NCBI GenBank assembly: GCA_010093485.1
Contig: MU001507.1
Coordinates: forward strand, 1,314,844-1,378,843
DNA length: 64,000 nucleotides
Direction: 5' to 3'
Origin: Karstenula rhodostoma CBS 690.94
Taxonomy: Eukaryota; Ascomycota; Dothideomycetes; Pleosporales; Didymosphaeriaceae
Under the pieces are notes generated by a model. It was not told the DNA's origin, did not search any database, and saw only the letters and a list, made by a program, of their open reading frames with translations. The translations under genes were made by a program, and so were the position numbers. Positions 12,871 through 23,719 of the stretch are shown here, one piece after another; position 1 is the stretch's first letter; each line of letters starts with the position of its first letter.

Positions 12871-14437
12871 TTAAATTTAATTATAAAAAGTACTTTTTAA
12901 CTAGAGAATAAAAGAAAAATAAAAGAAAAATAAAAGAAATCTATCCTACTTAAAGATATTAAATATTTAATTAAAGAGCTTATAAAGTTAAGTATACTAC
13001 TATACTTCTAATATATTAGAGTATTTAAAATACCTATATCTAAAACTACCCTAACTATAAATAGAAAATTTCTTAGTTTTAAAAAACCTATTATAACTAT
13101 ATAGACGCTTTTTAAAGTAATTAAAATTAGACTACTACTAATCTATACTATAATAATTAATACTTAAGCCTATTTTATAAAGCTATTATAAAGTATAGTA
13201 TTTATAAAAAGTAAATATACTATATTTAAAAGTATATATAGCCTTTTATAAGCCTACCTCTTAGTTATTTATAAAGTAGACCTACTAGAAAATAGATAGA
13301 GTAGGGATAGGAGTAGTAGAAATAGGAATAAAAGTAGAAAAAGTAGAAATAAAAATAGAGATAGAAGTAGATAGAAATAAAATAGAAGTAGGTAGAGTAG
13401 AAATAAAAATAGAGGAAGTAAAAAAAAAGTTAATTATTAAGTAGAAATTCTATAAAAGTATAAGAAGAGTCTCTTAATCTTTATTCTAATTCTTTAGTAT
13501 AATTTAAATATACTACTATAAATAATTAACCTTATAAGTCTATATATAGTTAGTAAAAATCTAAATAATAAAAAAGATAAGGAAAACTTATACTAGAGTT
13601 TAGATTATTATAGAATAGGATAAAGTATATTATATATATAACTAGAAATAGTAGATTATAATAATTAGTAAAGCTTAATTAAATAAGTAAAGAATCTAGC
13701 TTATATTAATTTATATAAATATATATAATAATAAAAATAGTACCCTATTTATTAATTTATAATATTATAGTAAAGGCTATTTAATCTACTATTTAAGATA
13801 TTTATTAAATAGCTAAGATAGTTTATTAGCTAGATAGCCCTAATATACTCTTTTTCTATAGCTAAGAGAGTATATAATACTATTAAAAGAGCTTAGCTAG
13901 AAGTATAGGAAATAAACTAAGTAAAAGGGTAACTAAATTAATAAATTATTTAAAAAGTTATAGTAAATCTTTTAGTAGTAGTTATTTATTTAGCTTTAAA
14001 TCTCTCTTTTTATTTATATACTTTAGTAGCGTGAGCTTTAGTAGTATTATTAGCTATCTAAAAGGTATAAGTAAAATATTAAAAAGTAAAAGGTAAAAAT
14101 ATACTATAAGATAGAATAATAAGAATAAAAAAGAAAAGTTTAAAAAATATAAAAAATACCTTTTTATTTTATCTACCTTTACTAGTTTATACTATATAAT
14201 AATTACTTACCTTATTTACTATTACTTATTATATCTAGTTATAAGGCTACTATTATTTATAAGTATTATACTAAGTACTAGAAGATTCTTATTCTAACTA
14301 ATTAGTATTATAATACTAATAATAATATAATATAAATAAGAAATTATAGTCTAAGCTATATATTTCTAAGGGAAACTAATTTAAATAATTAAATTCTACT
14401 AATAGATAAATAATAAGTGCTATTTATCTAGAGGGTA
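12871..14437 (+). other. Copia-1b 3' region with Arg/Ser-rich tract
   Basis: Counterpart of 4081-5123 in copy 1a, with the purine-rich Arg/Ser/Asp/Lys-coding tract at about 13285-13440. It is lengthened by a 523-bp insertion at 13556-14078. The polypurine tract (agagggta, 14430-14437) abuts the 3' LTR. No other domain is recognised. Confidence 0.6.
13556..14078. mobile_element. 523-bp insertion in Copia-1b, class uncertain
   Basis: Copy 1a reads straight across this point (4764/4765), so the segment is an insertion (or, less likely, a deletion in 1a). A TA dinucleotide occurs at both junctions, which may be a TA duplication or chance. No terminal inverted repeats are evident. On the plus strand one frame near 13845-13890 reads SFSIAKRVYNTIKRA after a Trp/stop-rich stretch, which loosely resembles the C-terminal dimerisation region of hAT transposases. 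That likeness is weak, and the junctions do not show a clean 8-bp hAT duplication. It keeps a rare TpG (gcgtgagc near 14029). Confidence 0.55.
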
Positions 14438-14643
14438 TATTAAGAATATAAATAATACTTAGTAATATTAGGGTTTATAGAGCTCTAATTAGCTATAATA
14501 AGGAGTACCTTAATCTAAGTACTAAACTAATTTAGAATAAATATAATATATAACTAGCCTTTCTAGTAATCTTTTTTTATATAGTAATCTAATTAATTTA
14601 TTTCCTAAATAAAGGGATATTTAAACTTCTTTTCTCTATTATA
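14438..14643 (+). repeat. Copia-1b 3' LTR
   Basis: This 206-bp LTR is the partner of 7416-7621. It is followed directly by the TSD atttt (14644-14648) and then by Gypsy-A1 sequence resuming where it stopped at 7415. Confidence 0.95.
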
Positions 14644-14648
14644 ATTTT

Positions 14649-14761
14649 ATATACTTTTTATATTCTAGTAGAATTATTAATAGTTTTTTTATAATTTAGA
14701 GGTCTAAGTATTATATCTAGATAATTTATACTTATTCTAGATTTCTTTTTAAAATTCTAGT
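14649..14761 (-). pseudogene. Gypsy-A1 Pol segment between two insertions
   Basis: This 113-bp piece of Gypsy-A1 is co-linear with about 41530-41650 of A2. It lies just upstream (in element orientation) of the RT region. It is bounded by the Copia-1b TSD on the left and by the B1 TSD ctagt (14757-14761) on the right. No motif is identifiable on its own. Confidence 0.85.
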
Positions 14762-15007
14762 TATAAGGCTAGAATATAGCTAAATAGGGTAAATACTTTT
14801 AGAATTAAATAGATAGAAGAAACTATATAAATTAAGACTAAACTTAAAATACTAAAATAGAGAGGATTCTAGAAAGGAACTCTCTATATACTAGATATTT
14901 AAGATCTACTAACTAATCTATATATAGGCTACTAAATAAGGCCTAAGTTTAAAGATAAATAAATATTCTATAAGGGAATTTAACCTTAGATTAAATTAAC
15001 CCTTATA
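14762..15007 (-). repeat. Gypsy-B1 3' LTR
   Basis: This 246-bp LTR starts tataagg and ends ccttata, an inverted terminal repeat of 7 bp (ancestrally TG...CA). Its partner is 22700-22945. All differences I noted between the two are C/T or G/A transitions. Confidence 0.95.
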
Positions 15008-15022
15008 CTACCCCCTTTTAAG
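15008..15022 (-). promoter_or_regulatory. Gypsy-B1 polypurine tract
   Basis: The plus strand reads ctacccccttttaag, i.e. a purine-rich run on the coding strand directly against the 3' LTR. This is the usual plus-strand primer site, and the equivalents are at 30462 (B2) and 55405-55417 (B3). Confidence 0.75.
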
Positions 15023-15029
15023 TATAATC

Positions 15030-18000
15030 TAGAGTCTTAATAGTCTTTAAGGACTATAAGAATACCTATATCTATAAAAAAAAAGAAAAGAATAAATTAG
15101 TCTAAAGAAAAAAAAAAAAATAAAAAAAAAAAAAATATTCTCTATATTTTTAAAAAATTTCCTATTAAACTTATATAGTTATAGACTAGATTAGAGTATT
15201 CTATTTTAGTATAATTATATAGGGTTTTATAATTTTCTATATAAAAATACCTTTATTTAGAATTTTTCTAAGTAATTAGCTATACGCTATTATATATATA
15301 TTATATAGGGTTCCCTAATCCTATAAGAAGAGATTAAAATCTAGTTTAAAATTTTAAATTCCTTATTATAGTTAAAGGTTTAAAGTATTTAATATATAAA
15401 GCTTAATCCTTTATAGTACTAAAAAGTATAAAGTAAGTATACCTTATAAATACTAGGTAGGTTATCTAGATTAAACTACTATACTAACTAATCTATTTTT
15501 AGGTAACCCTTTATTAACTACTTACCTTAATAGGTATATTATCTTTAGGATTACTATTTAAAAATACTTTATTAAGGATAGCTTTCTTTTAAGTATCTAG
15601 ATACTTAGGGGGCCTAACTATCTAAGGATTAGTATTATAAAAGTTACCTATTAACTTTAGAGTATTTCTAAAATTAGATACTAAATACTATATATTATCT
15701 AGATTATAGCCTTACTATACTACTTAGTACTAGAGTTTTTCCTAGCTTAGTTAGCTATTATAAATAAGCGATACTTCCTATTTAAAAATACTATTAACTT
15801 TAGTTAGTAGTTCCTATAGTTAGTATTATCTAAAAAGTAGGTTATTAGGTACTTTTTAAAGATAGTCTATATAAAATACTAGATAAACTTTTATATATAA
15901 TAGTAATTTAAACTTATAGAATAACCCTTTTATTTCTATAATATAGTATAGATTATATATTTACTTATTAAGCTTAATAGAGGGATATAATATTAAAAAG
16001 CCTTTTAGAGTAATATAGATAAAGTTACTAATAATAAAATTAAATAATTAATAATATTTATTAGCTTATTTTACTATTAAGTCTTATACTATAATAAGGT
16101 TCTAATAGGCCTAGTTATAGACCTAAGTAATAGTTTTAAAATAAGTAGTAATAAATTTATAGACTTATTTAGAATTAATATTATTAGGGGAGTTCTTAGG
16201 TAACCTAACTTTATTTTTTTAGTTCTAAAAAACTTTAGTTTTATAGTTAAACTTAATTTTATATAGAGAGAAATTAGTAGATTTATTAAGTAAAGAGGCT
16301 TATACCTAGTCTATTAAAGAAAGTAGATCTAACTAATTATTCTAAAATTTATTAATAAATAGGTAGAGATACTAGTTAATATACTTATTATATATCTTAA
16401 TTTAACTATTTATTTAGATATAACCTATAAATATAAGTTTCTACTATATACCTATAAGGTAATATAGTTTACTAGTAAAATTAAAAGTAAACTATAGCCC
16501 TTAATCTAATATAATAGATTTAGGGATACTAAAAATCTTCTAGATATACTAGTAATAAAGGGAGGTAGCCTATTCTATAGTAATTATCTTATAATATAAT
16601 AGTAAAAAGGTATATTTACTTAGATAGTATATATAAACTATAATATTATTAAAGCCCTTTTAGTCTAGTAAAAAGCTTTTAAAGTCTATAGAGATATTTT
16701 ACTATATAGTTTTTAAAATAGGTAGTAACTAGAATAGGTCTAGCTTCTTATTATAAGGGGGCTTAGTCTAGTAGTAAATCTTATAATTTTATATAAACTA
16801 TTTAATATCTATATATATATAGCTCTAATAATATAATTCCTAAATAAGTTTATAGGTCTTTTTAGTACTAGAGTATATAGTTATCTAGTAGAAGTAAACT
16901 ATATTAATAAGAATTATTTAAAACTAACTAGTTTTAGGGACTACTAAATAGTCTTAATATAAAAGAAGTCTAGAAGGTATTCTATTATATTTACTATTTA
17001 ATTTAAAAATAGCCTCTTAAAGTAGTTTTAAAATTAGATTAGTATAATTTATTTTAAGTAGGTAGTCTACTAGTATAATAGGAGAGTCTTATAATTTAGC
17101 CTTTCTACTCTACTAGTTTAGTTTAGTAGTAGTAATTAATACTATTACTTTATAGTCCTTATTATTAGTATTATTATTAGTAATATCTTATTATTAGAGA
17201 AAGAAGTATATTATATAGGCTAACTTAGCTTTTACCTTTTATATAACTAGTTCTTTCTATTTCTATAATAGTATATTAGCTATAATATTTATAAATCTAG
17301 AGTAAAATATAATTATATAGTTATACTAGAATAATACTTCTAATTAATAAGTCTAGTAGGGTATAAGTTCTCGCTTTATAGAGAAGTATTTAAGTATATA
17401 ATAATTTATAATAATAATAAATAGCTCTTCTAACTATAGACTAATAAGCTAGATATATTATATATATTACCTACCTATAATAGTAAATATTTCTTTATTA
17501 TAAATATTATAATTTATTTCTACTAGTTTTATTTTATATAAATAGAAACTAAAAGGTTTCTAGATTCTATTATTTTATATTTATAAGATAACTTCTATAA
17601 TAATACTATTACTAGTATTAGTCTCTATCTATATCTTATAGTAGGGGGAGTACTATATAATAAGATTATCTAAGTAGAAAAAATCCTTTATAGCTTAAAA
17701 AGTAATATATTCCTTATTTTTAAACTTATACTAGATACCTTTTTTAGTTAGCTTAGTAAGGGGTTAAATAACGTATCTATAGTTTTTAAGATAGATTTAA
17801 TAATAGTTATAGAATTCTAAAAAGAATTAAAGGGTATAGAGGCTAGTAGGCTCTTTTTAATTCTATATTATAGTTTTCTTTTTAGAATTCTTATAGATCC
17901 CGTTAATAGTAATAATAAAGCCTAGAAATTTAATTTCTTAAATAATAAATTTACTTTTCTTAATATTATAATAGAGGTAGTACTCTTTTAGCTATTTAAT

Positions 18001-21000
18001 AACTTTAGATATATAAGCCTTATACTCTAGGGGATCCTTAGAGTAGATAAGGATATTATTAATATAAACTATATAAATTAAGTTAATTATATTAGCTAGA
18101 ATTATATTAATAAAGTATTAGAATAATACTAGTCTATTAATTATACTAAAAGAAAGAATATTATACTTAAAGTTATTATATTAAGTTTAAAATATAGAGA
18201 GGTTAGAGGTATATTTAATAAATTATATATAGTAAAAGGCTTATTATAGATCTAGTTTAGTAAATATATATACTCTAGATAGGTATATAAAAGTTTCCTC
18301 TAATAATAGTATAGAAATAATATCCTTTTTAATAATATTATTAAGCCTTCTATAATTAATATAAAAATATTACTTCTTTTTAGGCTTTTTTATATATAAG
18401 ATAGGGAAGGTAAAGCTAGTATTACTAGGAGAAATAAACCCTTTCTTTACTATATCCTAAATATATAGGTATAGTAATTCTAATTTATTAAGGGATATAG
18501 GATATAGTAGAGAGGTCTTTAAAATACTAATATTTTTAGTAAAAATAATATTATAGTTAATACCTTCCTATTATAGGGGTAAGGTATTTACCTTTTATTT
18601 ACTAAAATAAAAAATATCTATTCCTACCTATCTATAATAAAAAAGTTTAGCTTTAAGTTCTACTAGTAACTATTCTTAAGACTTTTCTAAAGAGTTAACT
18701 ATAGTTTCCTTTTTATAATACTTAGCTTTTATAAGTTTAAGTAACTTATATTAACTAATAGAGCTAATTTTTATACCTTATATACTAATTATAAATACTA
18801 TAGTAGAGATAGTTAAAATATTAATATTAATTTTAAGGAGCTATTCCCTTATTAGTATTTAATATTTAAGGGGTTCCTCTAGAGGTAGTAGTTCTAGATT
18901 AAATAGTATTTTATTTATCTTATATAAATCTTCCTTATATTAAAATTACTCTATAGGGTAGAAGGTAATAATAACTTAGTTTTTTAAGTAGTTTTTTAAT
19001 TTAATTCTTAACTCTTATAAGAGTTTCTTAGTAGCTTATTTACTAGGGTCTCTAGTAGAATTAGACTTAGTAGAGATAGTTAATTCCCTTAGTAATAATT
19101 TATTATTATATAGTAATTTATTACTATATTTATATACTAGGGTATTATTCTTAATATTAGGCTTAGCTAATTACTAATTTTTATTTCTAGACTCTAGTAG
19201 TTTAGCTTTATTACTATCCTTATTTAAAAATATATAATATACTATAATAAAGTTCTTATCTAGAATAGGCTCTACTAAAGATAGTTAATAATTACTATAG
19301 TTCTAGGGGGTAGTCTATACTAGAGAGATAGATAATATTATAGACTCTATAAGGATTTTAAACTCCTTTATAGAGGAGTATTCCCTATAAAGTAATTATA
19401 CTTATTAAAGTTAAATATTCTTTTTCTTAAAGTTAGTATTCTATTAGTTAGTATTAAACTAGTATTCTTTATTAACTAGTAGGAATAAGTAGTATAGTAC
19501 TATAAGTAGAGTAATAACCTATAATAATATATTATCTAACTATATTAAGTACTAGTTATAATAATTAATTAGTATTTTAGTATTTTTAAAGAATTTTTAT
19601 TCTATAATAAGGTTATAGTCTCCTATTTTATATAGAATAAACTATATAATTATAGGGTATCTATTAATATTAAGTACTACTTAAAAGTAATAATTAACTA
19701 AGGTAGCCTTTTTACTAGTAAAACTCTTAAGAGGGATTAGATATTTAAGCTATATTAACTTAATACTAAATTAGTACCTTAGTACTTTTTCTAGCTATAA
19801 GGTAATAAGATTATATATAAATATATTAGAATTAATAAAACTATATATATAAACCTTATATCTATTATTTTAGAATATTATAGAAAGTATAAAAGGTATT
19901 CTCTTAAATAAATTAGAAATTTAAATATTTTTAGAGTTAGTATAATACTTTTTAGAGTAGAATACTAGTTTTTATAAGTTAATTAGTTCTATATCTACTA
20001 CTCCTATTAGAGGTACTAGTCTAGAGTTAACTAGTACTTTTAGTTTTCTAACTTAAAGTCTAACTTAGAGTCTTTATTAAAGGTATATTTATTACTAAAT
20101 TCTAAAAAAAAATAAGTCTTATTCTCTTTTTAAATCTTTATAATAGTAGTAATAGTATACCTATTATAGGGTTTAATAGGATAATTATAATAGATATAGT
20201 CTTTAAAGAGATAGTTATAATATATTTAATTTTTATAATACTACTCTCTAGAGTATTTATATTTAGGGTTAGTAAATTAGTACTTTAGAGCTAATTTTAC
20301 TATAGTATCTTTAGGTAGTCCTATAGTATAATAAGGGGCTAAAGTAACTATTTATAATAAAAACTCCTTATAATAGTATAGAGTAGAGGGAGTAAGTTAG
20401 TTATAGTTAGTTTAATAGTTATACTTATAGACTTTATATAGCTTATAAATAATAGTATAAAATTTATTATAGTCTATAATAGGATTAATAGTATTCTAGA
20501 TAAGCTAGTTAGTAAACTTTATATAGAGCTTCTTATAGAGTATCTCTTTAGAATTATTAAAATAAAATCTAATCTAGTTTATAAATATATTATACTATAT
20601 AATAAATAAGTTTATATCTCCTCTAAATAGAAATATTATCTTCTAGAGGTTAGTATAGATATTAATATTCTAATTTAGTAGTATAAATATAGCTTAGAGA
20701 TAGTTATATAAACCTATAAGAGATATAGTTAATTACTACTATTTTTAGATATTAAAAATTTTAAAGGTATAGCCTTCTAGTTATATATTAATATAATTAG
20801 TAATAGCTATAGTATATTTTTTAGAAGTATTTTACTAAAAATAATCTATATTAGACTTAATTTTAACCTCTAATAAATAGAATTATAGTTTAAACTAAGC
20901 CTTATTACTATTAAACTTATTAGGGTCTAGAACCTTAGAGGATAGGTATTTACTCTAGTAAGCTTAATATTTTATATAGTAAAGATTTAATACTTTATAG

Positions 21001-22330
21001 AAAAGTTTACTAGAGGTATTTATTCTTAGAATATATTAACCTATAGTAGAATAGCCTATACCTTACTAACTATCTATTTTTAAAGTAACTAGTTTAGTAT
21101 TATATTTAATAATAGGTACTAGCTTAGTAAGAAAAGTACTAAACTAGTAGGGTAATTTAAAATTATTATTACTATCTAAGTTATTAATTATTACCTATAT
21201 TAGTTAATTCTTAGCCTTAGTAGTTTTTTTTAGTTTTATAATCTTAGTTTATAAATAACTATTTTCCTTTTAAGTCTATATCTAGGAGTCTATTATAATA
21301 TTAATTTTATTATTTAAATTAATATTTTACTAGACTAGCTTTTATCGCTAGTTCTATACTTTATATATATAATAGGATAAGGCTATAAACTATAACTTTA
21401 TAGTAAATAGGGCTATATTAGTTTTAATATAGCCTATATATATATTAGAAGTAGTAATAAACTCTAGACTTTAGTAATTTAAAGTCTCTAAATCCTTTCT
21501 ATCTAAAATAATTAAATCTAGAATAATTATATTAATATTAGTAAAAACTATATATAATTTAAATACTTTCTTTAACTCTTATAGCCTAGCTACTTATAAA
21601 CTAGTCTTAAAATTATTTTCTTTTTTCTTATAGTTTCTAGTTCTAGAATTCTAATAAAGATCTAATTCCTTTTTAACCTTATTAATATTAGCTAGATATT
21701 CTTTAGTATCTTTAAGTAGCTAGATACTTAGTTCTAATAGGAAAAGTTTAATCTAGAAAGATAAGTTTTCTAGCTTATAAGGAGGTTATATACTAGAGGC
21801 TTTAGCTACTAGTACCTATTCTTATATTAGGATAGATAAGTAACCTTAAAATAATATATATAGTATTTTATTTATAGTTATACTATAATAGAGGTTATTT
21901 ACTTTTAAAATATTATTAAAGTCTTCTTTACTAAAATTAAAAGCTACTATTACTTTAGTAGCGTAGCTTATAGAGTAAGTCCTAATATAGTTCTAAAAAA
22001 AAGGTATTAAATTTTTATTAATAGACTATCTAGATACTAGAGGTTTTATTTTTATATACTTAGTTATAGGTAATAGTATAGTAGGTATAGAGCTATTTAG
22101 AGGTAAAATAAATAGAAAAAGAAAGCTATCTAAAATAGAGATATTATATAAATTAATATTTACTATAAAGGTAAAAGATAGATTTAGATAGATAAGATAT
22201 AAGTAATAAATAGGTAGTTAGTTATATTTTAAATTTATTTACTAAGGGTATATATATTATTTTTAGTATACCTATAGTAAGTATATACTTTTATTTAAAA
22301 GGGATTTAACCTTTATAGTAGTTAATTCTA
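15030..22330 (-). pseudogene. Gypsy-B1 Gag-Pol remnant with chromodomain
   Basis: Read right to left: Gag with a CCHC zinc knuckle at 20178-20219 (the four ligands are now Tyr codons), RT with a degraded YIDDILIYS box near 18034-18069, RNase H at about 17465-17630, the integrase HPQTDGQTER-like stretch near 16360-16425, and a chromodomain at about 15610-15785. Positions follow from alignment with B3, where the motifs read on the plus strand. Gag is long, about 1.9 kb. The chromodomain at the integrase C-terminus places the family among chromoviruses, whose integrases are known to favour methylated-histone heterochromatin. No intact frame remains. Confidence 0.88.
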
Positions 22331-22384
22331 CTAAAGGTACCTAATATTAGTAAGTCTTTAAAAGAGTTTAAAAAATTTAAAAGG

Positions 22385-22600
22385 ATATTCTAGTACCTTA
22401 ATAGTTAGTCTTTAATAAGGACTTTAGAGAATATTCTAGCGCCTTAATAGTTAGTCTTTAATAAAGACTTTAGAGAATATTCTAGTACTTTAATAGCTAG
22501 CCTTTAATAAAGATTTTAAAGGATATTCTAGTACCTTAATAGCTAGTTTTTAATAAAAACTTTAGAGGATATTCTAGTACCTTAATAGCTAATTTAAAGA
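22385..22600 (-). repeat. 46-bp tandem repeat in Gypsy-B1 leader
   Basis: Units start atattctag at 22385, 22431, 22477, 22523 and 22569, exactly 46 bp apart; the last is partial. Each contains the near-perfect palindrome agtctttaataaagact. The repeat lies between the 5' LTR and Gag, in the transcribed leader. B3 also has five starts and B2 only two. Confidence 0.93.
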
Positions 22601-22699
22601 AAAATTTTAGAATTTTAGTAAACCTTTCTATATCTAAAGAGCTAAAGATAGATATTATAGTTACTAATCTCTAGCTAAAAAAAGGGGTTTTAAGTTTAA

Positions 22700-22945
22700 T
22701 ATAAGGCTAGAATATAGTTAAATAAAGTAAATACTTTTAGAATTAAATAGATAAAAGAAACTATATAAATTAAAACTAAACTTAAAATACTAAAATAGAG
22801 AAAGTTCTAGAGAGGAACTCTCTATATACTAGGTATTTAAAATCTACTAACTAATCTATATATAGGCTACTAGATAAGGCCTAAGCTTAAAGATAAATAA
22901 ATATCCTATAAGGGGATTTAACCTTAGGTTAAATTAACCCTTATA
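22700..22945 (-). repeat. Gypsy-B1 5' LTR
   Basis: This 246-bp LTR pairs with 14762-15007. The TSD ctagt follows at 22946-22950, after which Gypsy-A1 resumes (aattttag). Confidence 0.95.
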
Positions 22946-22950
22946 CTAGT

Positions 22951-23418
22951 AATTTTAGTAATTAAGATCTCCTTAGTCTATTATTATATAGCCTACTTAG
23001 TTAGAATATTTAGGGCTTTTAATTTTACTTTCTATAGGTATTTTATACTAGTAATTTATAATATTAATTCTTAGCTATATATTATTTAATTTCTCTAGTT
23101 AATATTTAGATTATTTTCTAATAACTAATTATAATCTATAATAGCTTCTAGACTTCTTATATTTATTATAATAAAGTTATATTAGTTTTTAAATTCTTTA
23201 ATACCTATTAGTAATAGTAGTATTTTAAGGTATAACTAACTTTTACTATACTTTTAAAAAAATATTCTATTTACTATTTCTAATTAAACTAGCTCTACTT
23301 TATTTTAATATAGTAAGTTATATTTTTCTATTACCTTAGATAAAATTAGATATCTAATAGTACTAAAGTCTATTAATATATTTATTTAAAATCTTTTAAT
23401 TATAACCTACTTTTTTAT
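22951..23418 (-). pseudogene. Gypsy-A1 Gag-Pol segment
   Basis: Continuation of Gypsy-A1, co-linear with about 41640-42107 of A2. By position it covers the end of Gag and the protease-to-RT linker, but I could not read a protease active site after RIP. It ends in the 12-bp target ctacttttttat (23407-23418) that was duplicated by insert G. Confidence 0.82.
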
Positions 23419-23707
23419 TAGGAGGGAAATAATAATAAAAAGATCGAGTTATCGAGTATATAGATAAAAATATTAATAAAAAGGTACTTCCCCTAGCTAA
23501 TAGTTTAAAAATAAACGTATTTAAAAAAAGGTTATAAAAAAAAGGTAAAGATTAGGGTAGGATTTAAACTGGGGTTATTATATAGCTTGGCGCCTCAGGG
23601 CTTAGCGATCGGAGGCTCGGCGATTTAAGGCTTAGCACGGATTCCGATTTTCTGGCATTAATTAACCACAGTTATAACTTTCTTCTATTAAGGTTAAGGC
23701 CAGGTAT
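23419..23707. mobile_element. Insert G1, 289-bp, weakly RIPped, 12-bp TSD
   Basis: Flanked by ctacttttttat at 23407-23418 and 23708-23719; A2 has this target once (near 42096-42107). The right half (23580-23660) is much richer in G+C than anything around it and keeps many CpA/TpG sites (ctcagg, gcacgg, ctggca, ccacag). A 5-bp stem, gcctc/gaggc, flanks a 15-bp loop near 23592-23616, and ggcttagc occurs twice. There are no terminal inverted repeats. A variable-length TSD points to target-primed insertion, as for SINE/LINE elements. A stretch like a tRNA B box (agtttaaatcc on the minus strand, near 23566) exists, but it sits too far from either end for a classical tRNA-SINE. A mutated copy is at 63095-63369. 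Confidence 0.85.
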
Positions 23708-23719
23708 CTACTTTTTTAT

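Larger units (their letters stand above)
7416..14643 (+). mobile_element. Copia-1b, full-length Copia retrotransposon relic
   Basis: It is complete from LTR to LTR (7228 bp, of which 523 bp is a later insertion) and is flanked by the 5-bp TSD atttt at 7411-7415 and 14644-14648. The TSD joins the two halves of Gypsy-A1, and A2 shows the uninterrupted target (near 41520-41530). Its sequence is co-linear with Copia-1a from 8792 onward. The frames are destroyed by TAA/TAG codons typical of RIP. This is the best copy for reconstructing family structure because both LTRs are present. Confidence 0.95.
14762..22945 (-). mobile_element. Gypsy-B1, full-length chromodomain Gypsy relic
   Basis: This 8184-bp element has identical-length 246-bp LTRs and the 5-bp TSD ctagt at 14757-14761 and 22946-22950; the empty site is seen once in A2 near 41636. 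The orientation is minus: the reverse-complement polypurine tract follows the left LTR, and RT, integrase and chromodomain read right to left. It inserted into Gypsy-A1. It is co-linear with B2 and B3 throughout. Like all copies here it is saturated with RIP stops. Confidence 0.95.

Noticed and set aside
15098..15140. Poly-A tail of a LINE or processed gene
   Set aside because: The A-rich run is inside the Gypsy-B1 3' region, and B2 has an equivalent run near 30530-30590, so it is part of the element.
22385..22600. CRISPR-like array
   Set aside because: The units are contiguous 46-bp tandem copies without unique spacers and lie in a retrotransposon leader; the host is eukaryotic.
23580..23660. 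Structural RNA gene (tRNA, 5S or snRNA) in the GC-rich part of insert G
   Set aside because: No cloverleaf or canonical internal promoter pair could be formed; only a B-box-like word and a short stem are present.
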